Positions 1 to 10,672 of a stretch of 64,000 nt of DNA are shown in pieces. The stretch spans positions 124,001 through 188,000 of the forward strand of contig BPGT01000002.1 in NCBI GenBank assembly GCA_026003175.1. Reading direction: 5' to 3'. This DNA is from Armatimonadota bacterium (lineage in GTDB: Bacteria; Armatimonadota; HRBIN16). The notes beneath the pieces are model-generated. The model ran no database searches and was not told the origin of the DNA. It saw only the letters and a program-made list of their open reading frames with translations. Every line of letters begins with the position of its first letter. The stretch's first letter is position 1. Both the position numbers and the translations under genes were made by a program.

Positions 1-2
1 CG

Positions 3-551
3 CAGGCTATCCAGATGTTCGGGCGGGCATATCGCGGTGGCAGCACCAAAGACCTTGCGCTGCGTATGAAAGCCGCGCAGCAGCTCACCTTCGGCGAGCA
101 GATCGGCTGGATAGACCCGGATATCATTCGTGAGCAGAGCAACGCCCGCTTCCTGAAGCAGATAGTGCAGCTGCGCTGGCGATATCGGGATTTCTTCACG
201 CGCGGGGAGATGGCGCGTCCGCCCAGGCTGGAAGGCAACATTCCCACCGTGCGCGCCGACTGGCAGTGGGAGGGCGAATGGTGGGTGAGTGCGCCCGCCG
301 TGTACACCGGTGCATGGAAACTGCCTGAGAAGAAGAGGCTGGTGCTGTTTTTTATCAACGTGGCGGAGGAGCCGGTAACGGCGACGATGCGCTTCCACCC
401 ATCGTCCTACGGCATCCGCGCGAAGCAGATACGGCTGGTGCAAAAGCGGGGAGAGAGCGATCCGGGCGAGAGGCAAACTGTTTTCTCTCGTTTTGAGCGC
501 AGGCTGGATATTTTACCTCATGAGGCGGTGGTATGGGAAATAGAGTGGTGA
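3..551 (+). CDS. C-terminal part of a glycosidase-like protein (5' truncated)
   Basis: The reading frame is open to the left edge of the window, so the visible 183 codons are only the C-terminal end of a longer gene; the first ATG, at 15, has no ribosome binding site in view. The end of the protein looks like the beta-sandwich tail that follows a TIM-barrel in alpha-galactosidase-like or DUF6259-like hydrolases: a stretch reading 'LVLFFINVAEEPVTATMRF' followed by a 'LPHEAVVWEIEW' ending. No catalytic motif is visible here. It converges on the ABC exporter gene with a 15-bp gap. The family assignment is an inference from the tail only. Confidence 0.5.
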   Translation, partial: QAIQMFGRAYRGGSTKDLALRMKAAQQLTFGEQIGWIDPDIIREQSNARFLKQIVQLRWRYRDFFTRGEMARPPRLEGNIPTVRADWQWEGEWWVSAPAVYTGAWKLPEKKRLVLFFINVAEEPVTATMRFHPSSYGIRAKQIRLVQKRGESDPGERQTVFSRFERRLDILPHEAVVWEIEW

Positions 552-566
552 GGTCCGTAAGGTAGC

Positions 567-2309
567 TTACACCGCCTGCGCCTCCAGTGCTACGCGGAAC
601 TGCTGTTGATACAGATTGGCGTAGATGCCGCCGTGTGCCAGCAGCTGGTCGTGCGTGCCTACCTCCTTGATTTCGCCTTTTTCCATCACTACAATCTTGT
701 TCGCCTTGACGATGGTGGAGAGGCGGTGCGCGATGACGAAGCTGGTGCGCCCCTGCATCAGTCGTTCCAGAGCCTCCTGAATGAGCGCTTCGGTTTCGGA
801 GTCCAGTGCACTGGTGGCTTCGTCCAGAATGAGGATACGCGGGTTGCTGAGGATAGCGCGGGCGATGGCAACACGCTGTTTCTCACCACCGGAGAGTTTG
901 ACGCCTTCCTCGCCGATGCGCGTCTCGTAGCCCTTGGGTAATGCCTCGATGACGTGGTGGATGTTAGCGGCACGGGCGGCTTCGAACACCTCTTCGTCGG
1001 TAGCGTCCAAGCGTCCGTAGCGGATGTTCTCCATGATGGTGGTATTGAAGAGGATGGTTTCCTGAATAACCACGCCGATTTGGCGGCGCAGGCTCTTGAG
1101 TTTGACATCGCGGATGTCGATGCCATCGATGCGAATCGCGCCGGAGGTCACGTCGTAGTTGCGCTGCAGCAAGTTCACCATTGTGGTCTTGCCCGAACCC
1201 GACTGTCCCACCAGCGCGACCATCTCGCCCGGCTCTACGGTAAGATTGATGCCTTTGAGTACCGGTTGACCCGGCTCGTATTCAAACCACACGTTGTCGA
1301 ACTCCACTTTCCCCACGATGGGCGGCATCTCGATGGCATCTGGCTTGTCCTCGATGGCGGGTTTGGTATCCAGTGTATAGAAGATACGCTCTAGTGCGGC
1401 GTTGGTGCGGGCAATCATATCGTTCATCTGGATGAGGCGCAGGATGGGACCATACATGTAGCCGCCGATATAGGAGATAAAAGCAATGAGTGAGCCAGGT
1501 GACATCTGCCCCAAGAGCACCAGTCTCCCGCCGTACCACAGCATGAGCGCGGTACCCAGCGCGCCGATGACCTCTGCGATTACCCAGAGCAGTGTACCTA
1601 TGACACCCTGTCGCACGTTCAACACCAGCAGCTCGCGCGTCTGCCCCAGAAACTGGCGCACTTCGTAGCGTTCCTTCGCATAGGACTTGACTACCGCCAC
1701 GCCTGCCAGCTTCTCTTGCAGGTCACCCAACATCACGTCACGCTCGTGTCGGATTTGCCGGCTACCCTGTTTCAGCTTATTGACGAAAGCCAGATAGTTG
1801 AGGATATAAATGGGGAATACCGAGAGGGCGACCAGTGTCAGCATCCAGTTCTTAGTGAAAGCGATGACAAGCACCGCCACCAGTGTCACCCCATCCGAAA
1901 TCATGTTGACGAAACCGCCGGTAAGCAGCTGGTTGATGGTTGCCACGTCATTGATGACGTTGGACATCAGTTTGCCTGTCTGGTGCTTCTCGAAGAAGCC
2001 GATGGACAGCGACTGCATGTGGCTGTATAGTTTTCGGCGAATGTCGTACATGAAACGCTGACCGAGATAGGTGATAGTAACTGCCAGCGCGTAGCCCACC
2101 AGCCCAGATGCGGCGGAGATACCTACGATGGCGAAGAAGACGCCCCACAGTGGGAAGGGTTCGCGTTTAATCAGGTGATCAGTGATGTACTGGATGATGA
2201 GGGGCATGGGCAGACCCAGCCCTGCGCTGAGGAAGGTCAGCGCCGCTGCCAGAAACATGGTGCGCCGGTAAGGGCGCAGTTCTTTCAGGAAACGGATGAG
2301 GTTCTTCAT
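567..2309 (-). CDS. ABC exporter, fused permease and ATPase (MsbA/multidrug type)
   Basis: 580-residue half-transporter, the usual size for a type IV ABC exporter. The first ~310 residues hold about six membrane helices (ABC_membrane domain). The ATPase domain follows from ~330 with Walker A GQSGSGKTT near residue 370, signature LSGGEKQRVAIARA, Walker B ILILDEATSALD and the switch histidine in FVIAHRLSTI. It should work as a homodimer in the inner membrane, exporting lipids, drugs or peptides; the substrate cannot be read from the sequence. No partner half-transporter is adjacent. The ATG at 2309 has only a poor Shine-Dalgarno sequence. Confidence 0.93.
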   Translation of the reverse strand: MKNLIRFLKELRPYRRTMFLAAALTFLSAGLGLPMPLIIQYITDHLIKREPFPLWGVFFAIVGISAASGLVGYALAVTITYLGQRFMYDIRRKLYSHMQSLSIGFFEKHQTGKLMSNVINDVATINQLLTGGFVNMISDGVTLVAVLVIAFTKNWMLTLVALSVFPIYILNYLAFVNKLKQGSRQIRHERDVMLGDLQEKLAGVAVVKSYAKERYEVRQFLGQTRELLVLNVRQGVIGTLLWVIAEVIGALGTALMLWYGGRLVLLGQMSPGSLIAFISYIGGYMYGPILRLIQMNDMIARTNAALERIFYTLDTKPAIEDKPDAIEMPPIVGKVEFDNVWFEYEPGQPVLKGINLTVEPGEMVALVGQSGSGKTTMVNLLQRNYDVTSGAIRIDGIDIRDVKLKSLRRQIGVVIQETILFNTTIMENIRYGRLDATDEEVFEAARAANIHHVIEALPKGYETRIGEEGVKLSGGEKQRVAIARAILSNPRILILDEATSALDSETEALIQEALERLMQGRTSFVIAHRLSTIVKANKIVVMEKGEIKEVGTHDQLLAHGGIYANLYQQQFRVALEAQAV

Positions 2310-2576
2310 GGCGGAATAAGGTCAGCGATATGAGTGTGGTGCTTTCGCAGGCGGGGATGGAGGAGCGAACGTTCCTGCATCTCCCCGCTAATTGCCAGCC
2401 AGACGAGAGGTATACAGTGTGCCGTTTGCACTCTCACCACATTTTCGCTCATAGCAACGGGTTACCTTATTGTACCATCATTTTGGTGGCGTATACAACC
2501 TGCAGAGAGAATATTCCTGCGCCGAAAATAGTAGCGGGGCACGTTGTGCAGGGCGGGGTTGGGAAGTAGAAGGTGG

Positions 2577-2582
2577 TATAAT
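2577..2582 (+). promoter_or_regulatory. candidate -10 box in the 2310-2726 intergenic stretch
   Basis: A perfect TATAAT lies about 145 bp before the TTG start of the downstream membrane protein gene; no good -35 box is at the right distance. The 417-bp stretch 2310-2726 has only short unconvincing reading frames, so I read it as divergent promoter region plus a leader of about 140 nt. I see no riboswitch fold that I recognise in it. Confidence 0.35.
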
Positions 2583-2726
2583 GATAGATGAAACCTGTTT
2601 AGCTCCCCTGCGTCAAGATGCCGCGATGTTGCCCCGTTTTTCTTATGTGAATCGTCCGGTGCTTTCGGGAATAACCTTAATGAACCGCTAAGGCATCAGC
2701 GCATTTTGCGTAAGGGAGGAACGACT

Positions 2727-3176
2727 TTGAAGGGGTTGATATCGCGTGAGAGCTGGATTATCGCTGCGATTTGCGTAGCGGACCTGGTCTCCACGTTAAT
2801 TTTCGTGCATCACCACGGCGCCAGGGAAGGCAATCCCCTGATGGATTTCTACCTGCAGAAGGGCGTGGTGCCCTTCATTCTGGCGAAGTGCACAATGTTC
2901 CTGTTGCCCATTGCGATTATCGAGTGGGCACGCCGCCACAATCCGGATTTTGTGCGACGCATGGCGCGTTTTGCCATAGCAGCATATATCGGGCTATACG
3001 TTGTGGTGGTAGCGAAAGAGAACATCCTGAGTGTCCGACCACCTCAGCCAGTACCACCGGCGGTGATGGGCTTCTACGGACCCGATTACATGCGCCGACT
3101 GCCGGATACTATCCCGCCGTCGCGTCTTGAATACAAAGGCTCGCGCTTGGTGAACGCAGATGGGATGTGGCGTTAA
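2727..3176 (+). CDS. small multi-pass membrane protein, DUF5658-like
   Basis: About 149 residues with hydrophobic segments near 9-25 (containing the polar 'AICVADLVSTL'), 45-65 and 80-100. A helix opening with an acidic residue, then 'GNPLM', is typical of DUF5658 membrane proteins. A strong ribosome binding site AGGGAGGA at 2713-2720 points to the TTG at 2727 rather than the in-frame TTG at 2706, which would put the Shine-Dalgarno inside the gene. The C-terminal ~45 residues are polar. Function unknown; it stands alone, convergent with the large CBM9-like gene across a hairpin. Confidence 0.7.
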   Translation: MKGLISRESWIIAAICVADLVSTLIFVHHHGAREGNPLMDFYLQKGVVPFILAKCTMFLLPIAIIEWARRHNPDFVRRMARFAIAAYIGLYVVVVAKENILSVRPPQPVPPAVMGFYGPDYMRRLPDTIPPSRLEYKGSRLVNADGMWR

Positions 3177-3212
3177 GCCAGTACCAGAAGTGGATAAAGA
3201 GTGCGACGTATA

Positions 3213-3242
3213 GCACCGCCTCCCCCAAGCTGGAGGCGGTGC
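3213..3242. terminator. bidirectional hairpin terminator between convergent genes
   Basis: An 11-bp perfect stem (GCACCGCCTCC pairing with GGAGGCGGTGC) with an 8-nt loop lies between the stop of the plus-strand membrane protein (3176) and the stop of the minus-strand large gene (3247). There is no U-tract, so termination efficiency is uncertain. Confidence 0.55.
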
Positions 3243-3246
3243 GCGC

Positions 3247-6200
3247 CTATTCTACCTCGAATTGGGCAATTTGTACCACCGTGTCTCCTGCGCTTCTCGA
3301 CCACTTACGTGCGCACAGTACCACTGCCCCTGCTGGCACTGGCTTTTCGTCTGTGTACTGAAGCAGCATCTTGCCGTCCTGTTCAACCTCTATCCTGCCG
3401 CCACGTACGCGGATGAGCAGGTTGTGCCATTCGGAATCGGGTGTAAAGGGAGCGGTGGTCAGATTCTGCCGATCACCGTCATATTCTTCGCCGACAGGTA
3501 CTTTGTGCAGCTGGGCGTCGCGACTGGTCAACAGCAGGGCATAGCATGCTTCTTCTCGATAGCGAAAGCCCACCCAGAAGCCGTCGCGCCAGTCGGAGCC
3601 ACGAGAAAGCAAGCGGTAGCGGATTTTGACCGTGTAGTCTTTCCATGTACTGTCGCCTGCGCTGGTACCCCCGCGGCAGCCAGCCGTCCTCGATGCAGTT
3701 CCTGCCTTCGTAAACTCCATCTCGTATCTGCCATGTGCCAGCGTTCACCGTGAAGGTAGGTGAGCCATCGCTGCCGGGACGATAGTCGGCGAAGTTCACC
3801 GTGCGGGCAGAACCGGCGAAGGTGATGATGCCGAATCGCTCAGGGCGGTGGAAGGTATCCGTTGGCGACCATGCCTGAAACTCGGCGGTAGCATCGGTAC
3901 TGTCTTTGGGGCGTTCGATGCGATAGAACTGGGCACGCCAGATGTCCCCCACGTACACCTGTTCGCCTTCCGGCAAGACCTCTTTCAGTGGTATCGCCAG
4001 CTCGGCTGTCCAGCCCGTGTCGCGGTCGTTGCGCTCGTTCATTGTACCGTTGACAGAGGTTGCCCACCGCAGCCCGATTGCGTTCCAACGGGCGTTTTGC
4101 TCCACGTCGCCCGGGTTACCGTCCTTTGCTTCCGGGATATTCAGGTCGATTAGTGCGCCCAATGGATTGAGGTCTATCTCTTTGTAGTTCTGCCCTTTGC
4201 CTGACGGGTCCAGGTAGACCTCTACTGCCTCTCCTTCCCAGACGAATGCGTCACGTTGCGTGTACGTTGACCACACGTCTGCGTCCTCACACTCGAACCC
4301 CACGTACAGAAACTGCCTGTCCCACAGCAGGCGTGCGGTGGTGCGAACGGTAGGTGTGAGCGCGATGAGAGCGGGAGCATTGGCGGGATTGAATCGCCAC
4401 TGCAATTCCACCGTTGCAGCGTTTTGCCAGACAGCATCGTCCATCTTGCCGTCGATGATAGGGGGGGCAGAGGTCTGAGGGACTACCACCTGTTTGGGTG
4501 GAGGAGGTGTGTTGGATGCCAGGTAGTTCAGCACATCTGAAAGGATGTTCAGTGCCTGTTCGGGGTCGGCAACCAGGCGATGCCAGATATAGAGGATTCT
4601 CGCGCCGCGAAAGTCGCCTTTCTTGAACTCCACCAGCGCGATACCCTCGCCGTACTCTTTGCCAGTATCATCTTTCAGTGTGAGGACGGGGGTATAACGG
4701 GCTTCCTGCTCGTCCCAGATGTTCACCATGGGGCGCCAGCGCAGGTCACCGCCGGTAGGGAAGGGGAACTCTTCAGGCAGGTTGGTCACAATCTGTTGTT
4801 TCGGGTTGCGCACGAAGCGCAACGACACTCCTTGAGGTGGTTTTTCCCAGCCGCGTACCTCCTTGCCTCTCAGATAGTCTTCGCGTCCCTCCCCGCCTCT
4901 TCCGCTGATGGGCATTCCGATTTTGGGTGCGAACACTACGGGCGTTCCGCGCTCGTTGTAGTAGAAAGGATAAGGCTGGGTAGCGGACACCAGCAGGGTT
5001 CCACCTTTGCGCATGTACTCTAGCATCGCTCTGTCGCCATCACCCTGTTCGCGCACGGTCTGGTAGTAGTTCTCCCCTCCCAGATAGAACGCGACGGGGA
5101 AGTGTGTGGGCGTAAAAACGCTGGAGTTCACCAGTTCCTCCGGTGTGAGGTTGTACAGCAAACCGAACGCTCCCGCGCGGTTGATTGCTTTGACCAGAGG
5201 ATGTCCCTGTGGCGAGACCAGCGGTGTGGGGATCAACGCGACCGCTCCCAGTGACTTCAGCCTGTCGGTGACCTGCTGCCAGCGTTTCTGCATCTGTTGC
5301 TCTGCCAGATAAGCCTGTCGGCGCGCCTGCAAAGACGCCAGTACAGGCTGCAGTTGCTCTTCGGGCAAGTCGCTGAGGGTCAGAGCGTACAGGGCACATC
5401 CCTGCGGGGTGACCGTGCGCAGTTCCTTCTTCAGCGGGTGCGCTACCATCCACAGTCGCCATTGCAACACGGGAGGCCAGCCCTGTATGGCGGGAGCCCC
5501 TTTTTCTATGGTGACGGTCTCGGTGCTGTCATCCGCGTAGGTGAGCAGGAGCTGCGCCTGTGGCTCGTCGGAAGCCAGCGCGAAGAGCATCGTTGCCTTG
5601 TGAGCGAGGCGGACAGGCTGGCGGGTAGCAGCCTTTCCTTTGTTTTGTGCTGGTTCCACCAGAGCGAAGGGCACTCTCCACAGGAAGCGCATTCCGCCAA
5701 AGAAGCCTGCCATGCTACGGTTGTCGTCCCAGTTCAGGTTTAGCGCAACATCCGCCTGTTCCGCCAGCGGAATCTCCTCAAATCCGGGCACGGGCACTCG
5801 CTCTTGCGGCGGGCGCGGCTTCGCGATGCCCGGGGTGACAGACGGGGCGTCGGTGGGTAAGTTGCCTACTCTTATCCAATCGCCCTCTTTCACCCCTTGC
5901 ACCAGCAGCGTGTCGTGGCGTTCGGCAAATCGCTGCACCGCCTGCGTCTCGGTATCGTTGAGGAACACCCGCTTGCCGCGCAGGTCGGCGAGTGGGAAGG
6001 TCAGCACCACATCGAATCGCCCTTCCGCGTCTGCCGAAGGTGGTTTGCCTTTCAGGCGCAGGGCGAAGTTTCCGTCCCTCGCGGGTCGGTATTCGGCGAT
6101 GTCGGTATGCGTACCCGCGGTGTTGAACGCCATCGCCGCCTTCTCACCGCACACCACGCGCACCTGCGTGCCCGCTACCGGGTAGATGAGCTGCTCCAGA

Positions 6201-8047
6201 CCTCCCCACAGACCGCCGTAGGTGCTGCGTGTGCCCACCGGCTGTTCCGCGCCATCGTACAGCCCGTACCGTTCGGCAAAGGCGTTTCCGTAGTCGGCGA
6301 CGGAGGGGTACATCTCGTCGCGGAAGAGCAGGGGGAAGCGTTCTATCATCCCGCGCAGGTAATGCCCCAGCACCGGGTCGCCAGTATGCACGTATGTCAG
6401 CAGCACGCCCACAGCGGTCTCCCAGATTTCGTTGGCGCACGCCGCCCCCAGCCAGGGCAAGCCCGAGTTCGGCTCCATAAAGAAAGAGGCATCGATGTCA
6501 TCATTCGGGTTGTTGTCTGAGGCGAAGATGGGCAGACAGCGATAAACCAAACTGCGCGCCAGCTGGAAAGCGAGGTTCGCGAGCTGCTGACGCTGCGGGT
6601 CATCGCGGAAGGTGAAATGATATTTGAGCAGGAAGCTGGCGATGGGTGCGGCGTCCCAGGCGAACATGGCGGCGGGCACGTCGGGGTAGCAGTTGCGCGT
6701 GTACAGGATATATTTGCTCCAGCGCACCATGCCGTCGAGGATGGGCAACCACTCCGCGTTGCGCTCGTTGCGGTAGGCGTCTAAGAAAGCGAGGGCAATG
6801 AGCCAGTTGTTGACGTTATGCAGGGTGGGCACGTTTTTGCCGAACTGCGGTCGCCAATCCCCTTCGAGCGGCTTGCGCCAGGCGACGCACTCTTCGCCGT
6901 TGACGGTGAACCGTTGCGCCAGCTTTGCCAGCTGCGCGAGGTCTTCGCGAAGTCCAGCAATAGCCTGCTGGTTATTCTGGGCGTACACGTAATCGATAGG
7001 GCTATCCCACCCAACACCGTAGCTCTCCAGATTGCCGTCTAGCGAGAAGGGGTCGCCTTTCGTTCGGTAGAGCAATCTACCCAGCGAGGGCGTGGGGAAC
7101 CGCTCCATCCGATAGGGTTTGGGCAACCACAACAGGTCGTTCATCGTTGGGGCGGAGGAGAGCCTTTGGCGGTAGGTGCGCCAGATGTAGTCGTTGACGA
7201 ACAGGTTAGGGTCATCTTCGTAACGCAGGCTGGTATGGTACAGGATGCGGAAGCGCGAGGCGAACAGGTCGCCATCCTGCGGGTAGCGTAGCTGGTTGTA
7301 AGGCTTACCGTAGGACAGGGTGAGGCAGAAGAACTGCTTCGCCTGGCGCGATTGCCAGCAGTAAGTGCTGCCCAGGTTATGCTCGCTGTGGTCGGTGAGG
7401 CGGGCATCAAAGAACTCATAAGCGATATACTTGCCCTCGTCGGGTTTCCACAGGCCGACTACCGGCACCGGATATGCTCCAATGGCGGGAGCGTACATCC
7501 AGTCGGCGGACCAGGCGGAGACGATGGTCGCGCTGGAGGTGCCGAACGCTCCCTGCATCACATGGTCGTCGATGATGGGGGTAGGTATCACCCAACCGCG
7601 CTGGTGGAAGATGGGTGCGCCGGGCAGAGAGCAAGCGAACAGGTGCACAGGCTGCTTGCCATGTGTGGCTTCCCAGACCGCCGGTGCAAATCGCTTGACG
7701 GAGAGGCGGAAAGAGACCTGCGGGTAGGGGTTGCCCTGGGTAAACCCGACGCTGACAACCGTATCCTCGCCCACCTCCCACGAGCCATCGGTGCGGAAGC
7801 CGGAGAAGAGTATCTGTTGTGCCTGCGTTTGGGCTCGCGTGGCGAAGAGTGCGCTGTTGGCGTGGAACAGGATATCGGCAAGCACCCTGTTGCTATCCTG
7901 CAGGCGGAAGCCGATGTAGCGGTTGCCTTCTCGAAGGGGGATACAATGCAAGGAACCGCTGGTAAGGGGTGTTTGCGCCGCCGCAGATAACGTGCTGAGC
8001 CAGGTAAGCAAGGTAATGACTACGAGATGCGGTGCAAATTTCAACAT
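3247..8047 (-). CDS. very large secreted protein with CBM9-like domain, broken by one frameshift
   Basis: The main frame runs 8047 to 3479 (1522 residues), but its last ~60 residues are out-of-frame nonsense. The true C-terminus continues in another frame to the stop at 3247. Joining the frames inside the C5 tract at 3668-3672 gives about 1600 residues. The start is a signal peptide ending near SAAA. The centre has tryptophan-rich (alpha/alpha)-type segments resembling a glycoside hydrolase toroid. About residues 1260-1450 resemble a carbohydrate-binding family 9 domain ('PIIDGKMDDAVWQNA', 'FVWEGEAVEVYLDP'), and the end resembles a LamG/DUF1080-type jelly roll ('VKIRYRL', 'FWVGFRYR'). Likely a secreted polysaccharide-binding or -degrading protein. 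It has its own upstream region; downstream is the hairpin at 3213. Confidence 0.75.
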
Positions 8048-8200
8048 CCGCTGTCACCTCTTTGGATTTCTATATACAGTAAGTGTCCTTCGGTGTATTC
8101 ACCTTTTGCGCTACACAGAACGAGAGCAGTCTGTGCGGTTACGCCTCCTCGTGTTAAAGCTCTTCTCCTGGGGAGGGAGGGGAATCCTGCAAGCAGCTCG

Positions 8201-8228
8201 GGGAGGCTTCCCCACAGGGAAGCCTCCC
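8201..8228. terminator. strong inverted repeat just after the pseudopilin gene
   Basis: A 12-bp perfect stem (GGGAGGCTTCCC / GGGAAGCCTCCC) with a CACA loop, followed on the plus strand by GCTTTTTAA. The T-tract overlaps the stop codon of the minus-strand pseudopilin (8234), so the intrinsic-terminator orientation is plus, although the adjacent gene is on minus. For the minus strand it can only be a hairpin without U-tract, possibly a transcript-end stabiliser or bidirectional terminator. Confidence 0.5.
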
Positions 8229-8233
8229 GCTTT

Positions 8234-9001
8234 TTAACCACCCGCGTTTGCTATCCAAGGGTTCAGCCAGGGTTCTTTGCGGTCGTTATCGGGGTGGGAC
8301 TTCCAGATGGCATCCCAGCGGTACCATTTGGTGTGCCCGTCGCAGAAAGCGAGGTTCGATCCCATGTTGTGTCGTGTGTATGCACTGATATTTTGTAACA
8401 CGTTCTGCACCCACGGATCGTTAATGTCGTACTGGTGGTCCCACAAGTCGTCACCTGTGTAGTCTGGCAAGGCGGCGCGCCCGCTACCCCAATAGGGCAT
8501 CCAGGGTGTCCAGCAGTCGCCCAGCATGACCAGCTGAGCAGGGCGGTCGATACCCGACTGTTTGCTGAAGTCGGTCTCACCGCTAATCTGGCGAATGATG
8601 CTTTCGTTCGCGCCATAGCTCAGCACGGAGCCCGGAGGCTGCCAACCGTCCTGTGTGAGATACCAGTCCCTTCCCCGCTTGGTGCTCGGGCACTCGTAAA
8701 TCTTCGCGTTTTTGAGGTAAGGGTGAATCTTGTAGTACCACTGGGAGTACAGCTCCCACATGCGAGGTGGTGGAAAGTTCTCGGGGTAGGTGTACCATAC
8801 GGGGAAATGTTCGTCATAATCCTGGGCATACATCAACATGCCCAGAGCAAGCTGCTTGACGTTGGAGTTGCAGCTGGCGGCGCGTGCCTTCTCCCGTGCC
8901 TGAGCGAACACAGGGAAGAGAATCGCTGCCAGTATCGCGATAATCGCGATAACCACCAACAGCTCAATCAGCGTAAAAGCGGTTCTGCGTTGCATGTTCA
9001 A
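8234..9001 (-). CDS. type II secretion/type IV pilin-like protein, DUF1559 family
   Basis: 255 residues. The N-terminus carries the class III prepilin signal '[19 protein letters not shown]' (cleavage before F, Glu at +5), then '[16 protein letters not shown]', the standard pattern of DUF1559 proteins in Planctomycetota and Armatimonadota. Near the C-terminus is the H-x9-DG motif ('[14 protein letters not shown]'). It should be processed by a prepilin peptidase and assembled in, or associated with, a pseudopilus at the cell envelope; paralogs are usually numerous in such genomes. An AAGGAGG ribosome binding site precedes the ATG. It sits 17 bp downstream of the small membrane protein gene and is probably co-transcribed with it. 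Confidence 0.9.
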   Translation of the reverse strand: MNMQRRTAFTLIELLVVIAIIAILAAILFPVFAQAREKARAASCNSNVKQLALGMLMYAQDYDEHFPVWYTYPENFPPPRMWELYSQWYYKIHPYLKNAKIYECPSTKRGRDWYLTQDGWQPPGSVLSYGANESIIRQISGETDFSKQSGIDRPAQLVMLGDCWTPWMPYWGSGRAALPDYTGDDLWDHQYDINDPWVQNVLQNISAYTRHNMGSNLAFCDGHTKWYRWDAIWKSHPDNDRKEPWLNPWIANAGG

Positions 9002-9018
9002 CCTCCTTGTGTGAAAAT

Positions 9019-9216
9019 TTAACGGTTACCGGAAGATGGTGCGCTCACACCACCCGGAACATACCCGGGAGGATAGGGACTGACACCGGGCTGCATGGTT
9101 TCTGTGGTTTTGCGTACCGCGCCTCCACCAAACCACCAGTAGGCAACGCCTACGATCAGCAACACGACCACAATCACCACGGCAGCCACCGCAGGACTTA
9201 CCTGTTTGCTTTTCAT
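9019..9216 (-). CDS. small single-pass membrane protein, unknown function
   Basis: 65 residues: a short basic N-terminus, one hydrophobic helix (~8-28, '[19 protein letters not shown]'), then a proline/glycine-rich external tail ('[14 protein letters not shown]'). AGAGGAGGT lies 5-7 nt before the ATG at 9216, so it is very likely translated. An out-of-frame ATG 4 bp upstream opens a competing frame that lacks this composition. It is placed just ahead of the DUF1559 pseudopilin in the same direction, an arrangement that suggests an accessory envelope role. I do not recognise a named family. Confidence 0.65.
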   Translation of the reverse strand: MKSKQVSPAVAAVVIVVVLLIVGVAYWWFGGGAVRKTTETMQPGVSPYPPGYVPGGVSAPSSGNR

Positions 9217-9330
9217 GCACTACCTCCTCTGGCGAAAGTCACGCAATGGAAATGACAGTGGTTCTCCTTTTCCATAGTGTAAGTGACGCAAAGCGGAGAC
9301 GTTGGGTACGGCGCAGTTACTGTAAAGTCA

Positions 9331-9359
9331 TGGACATCTTCGACGGGATTTGCTATATT
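9331..9359 (+). promoter_or_regulatory. sigma-70 type promoter of the acetyltransferase gene
   Basis: TGGACA (9331-9336), a 17-bp spacer and TATATT (9354-9359), each one mismatch from consensus; the gene starts 33 bp after the -10 box, behind AGAGAGGA. Confidence 0.65.
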
Positions 9360-9391
9360 GATGTTGCCAAATCAGCAGAAGAGAGGAAGCG

Positions 9392-10585
9392 ATGGCTCTG
9401 GAAAAGGTGACTATCCGTCGGGAAGACGGCGCGAAACGTGTGGTGTTGAGCGTGGACGGTGAAGAAGCGAGCGCGTGCTGGATTATCCCGTTGAACATTC
9501 GCATCGGTGCGGCGACGGTGCGCGTGGACGGCATCGGTGGCGTGGAAACCAAACCCGAACACCGCCTGAAAGGCTACGCCAGCCGGGTGCTGCATCGGGC
9601 GATCGAGGAGATGAGCGCAGGAGACGCAGCTATTACTATGCTGTATGGCATCCGCGACTTTTACCATCGTTTTGGCTACGTGACGGCAGGACCGGAGTAC
9701 GGGGTGTTTCTGTATAACGTGAGGCGGGACGAGCCGTTGCCGGCGGGCTGGTGCGTGCGCGAGTTCAACGTGCGGGATTTGCCTGCAGTGCAAAGGATAT
9801 ACGAGCAAGCAACCGCGCTGGCCGCAGGCACCGTCGTGCGCACAGCCGATTCGCGGGTATGGCAGAAGCTGCTGGAGACGCCCGGCAACTATCCGCAAGA
9901 CGAATGCTGGGTGGCGGTATCGCCTGCAGGCGTGGTGGAAGGTTATGCCTGGCGGGCGCGGTGGTGCTGGTCGGTACGCGACATTTTAGAGCGCGAGTTC
10001 CCCGATGCGCTTTCCTTCGGTGAGGTCATCGCGATAACATCCGGCGCGGCAGATGCTCTGCTGGTACACTGTCGTCGGCGCGCCGCCGAAGAGGGCAAAA
10101 GCGAGGCGTTGTTGCCTGTTCCACCCGATAGCGTTGTCGCACACGCGGCACGTTACACCGACGCCCGTCATGTGCAGCTATACAGCGCCAATGGTGGATC
10201 GATGGTGCGGGTGCTGAATGTACAGCGGTTGCTACGGTCACTGGAGCCTGAATGGAATCGTTTGGTTCGTCTGGCTGAACGCAGGGTCGCTCCCTGTCGG
10301 ATAGTCTTTCGTACCGAGATAGGAGAGGGCGCGTTGCTGGTGGGCGACGATGGAGTTCGTCATGCGCAGGAGCAGGCTGAAGACCGTACAACGGGCGGGA
10401 AAGAGGTGCCATCATACACTGTCCGTCTGTCTCAGGGTACGCTGGCGCGGCTGGCACTGGGGTTTGCGCCTGCTGAAGACCTGTGCGCCCGCTTGCCTGA
10501 ACCGCTACCGGAGGCAGTGGTTTCTCTGTTCAAAACGCTCTTTCCTGTCCGTGAACAGCACGCTTACTTACCGGACAGATATTAG
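9392..10585 (+). CDS. Eis-like GNAT acetyltransferase with C-terminal SCP2-like domain
   Basis: 397 residues, matching the length of Eis-type enzymes (two tandem GNAT folds plus a sterol-carrier-like domain). The acetyl-CoA loop is visible as 'VETKPEHRLKGYASRVLHRAIEEM' at ~55-78 (shown in parts: hRLKGYAS is the R/Q-x-x-G-x-A signature). The 'YGIRDFYHRFGYVTAG' segment that follows is characteristic of this family. The last ~100 residues ('CRIVFRTEIGEGALLVGD', 'YTVRLSQGTLARLALGF') form the SCP2-like part. Likely a cytoplasmic N-acetyltransferase acting on an amine or peptide; substrate unknown. It is monocistronic from its own promoter, and ends 23 bp before the first cassette leader. Confidence 0.85.
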   Translation: MALEKVTIRREDGAKRVVLSVDGEEASACWIIPLNIRIGAATVRVDGIGGVETKPEHRLKGYASRVLHRAIEEMSAGDAAITMLYGIRDFYHRFGYVTAGPEYGVFLYNVRRDEPLPAGWCVREFNVRDLPAVQRIYEQATALAAGTVVRTADSRVWQKLLETPGNYPQDECWVAVSPAGVVEGYAWRARWCWSVRDILEREFPDALSFGEVIAITSGAADALLVHCRRRAAEEGKSEALLPVPPDSVVAHAARYTDARHVQLYSANGGSMVRVLNVQRLLRSLEPEWNRLVRLAERRVAPCRIVFRTEIGEGALLVGDDGVRHAQEQAEDRTTGGKEVPSYTVRLSQGTLARLALGFAPAEDLCARLPEPLPEAVVSLFKTLFPVREQHAYLPDRY

Positions 10586-10608
10586 GTGAGAGAAAGTACG
10601 AAGCAAGC

Positions 10609-10672
10609 GTCCCCTTTGGAGGGGTGGAACGGTAATATTATTGAAAAACCACTTCAAAGGAGGTTTACAATC
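10609..10672 (+). repeat. cassette leader repeat, copy 1 (type I)
   Basis: Conserved leader beginning GTCCCCTTTGGAGGGG, then TGGAACGGTAATATTA, ending in AAAGGAGGT as ribosome binding site just before ATGCGACAGCACG. The CCCC/GGGG segments can pair as a short hairpin. It shares the AACCACTTCAAAGGAGGT end with copy 5 and differs there from copies 2-4. Confidence 0.85.

Noticed and set aside
2330-2691. Short plus-strand reading frames in the gap before the small membrane protein
   Set aside because: No ribosome binding sites, mutually overlapping frames and no recognisable domains; composition fits intergenic DNA.
3262-8237. Many plus-strand frames across the large CBM9-like gene
   Set aside because: Shadow frames of a GC-rich gene; the protein motifs are all in the minus frame.
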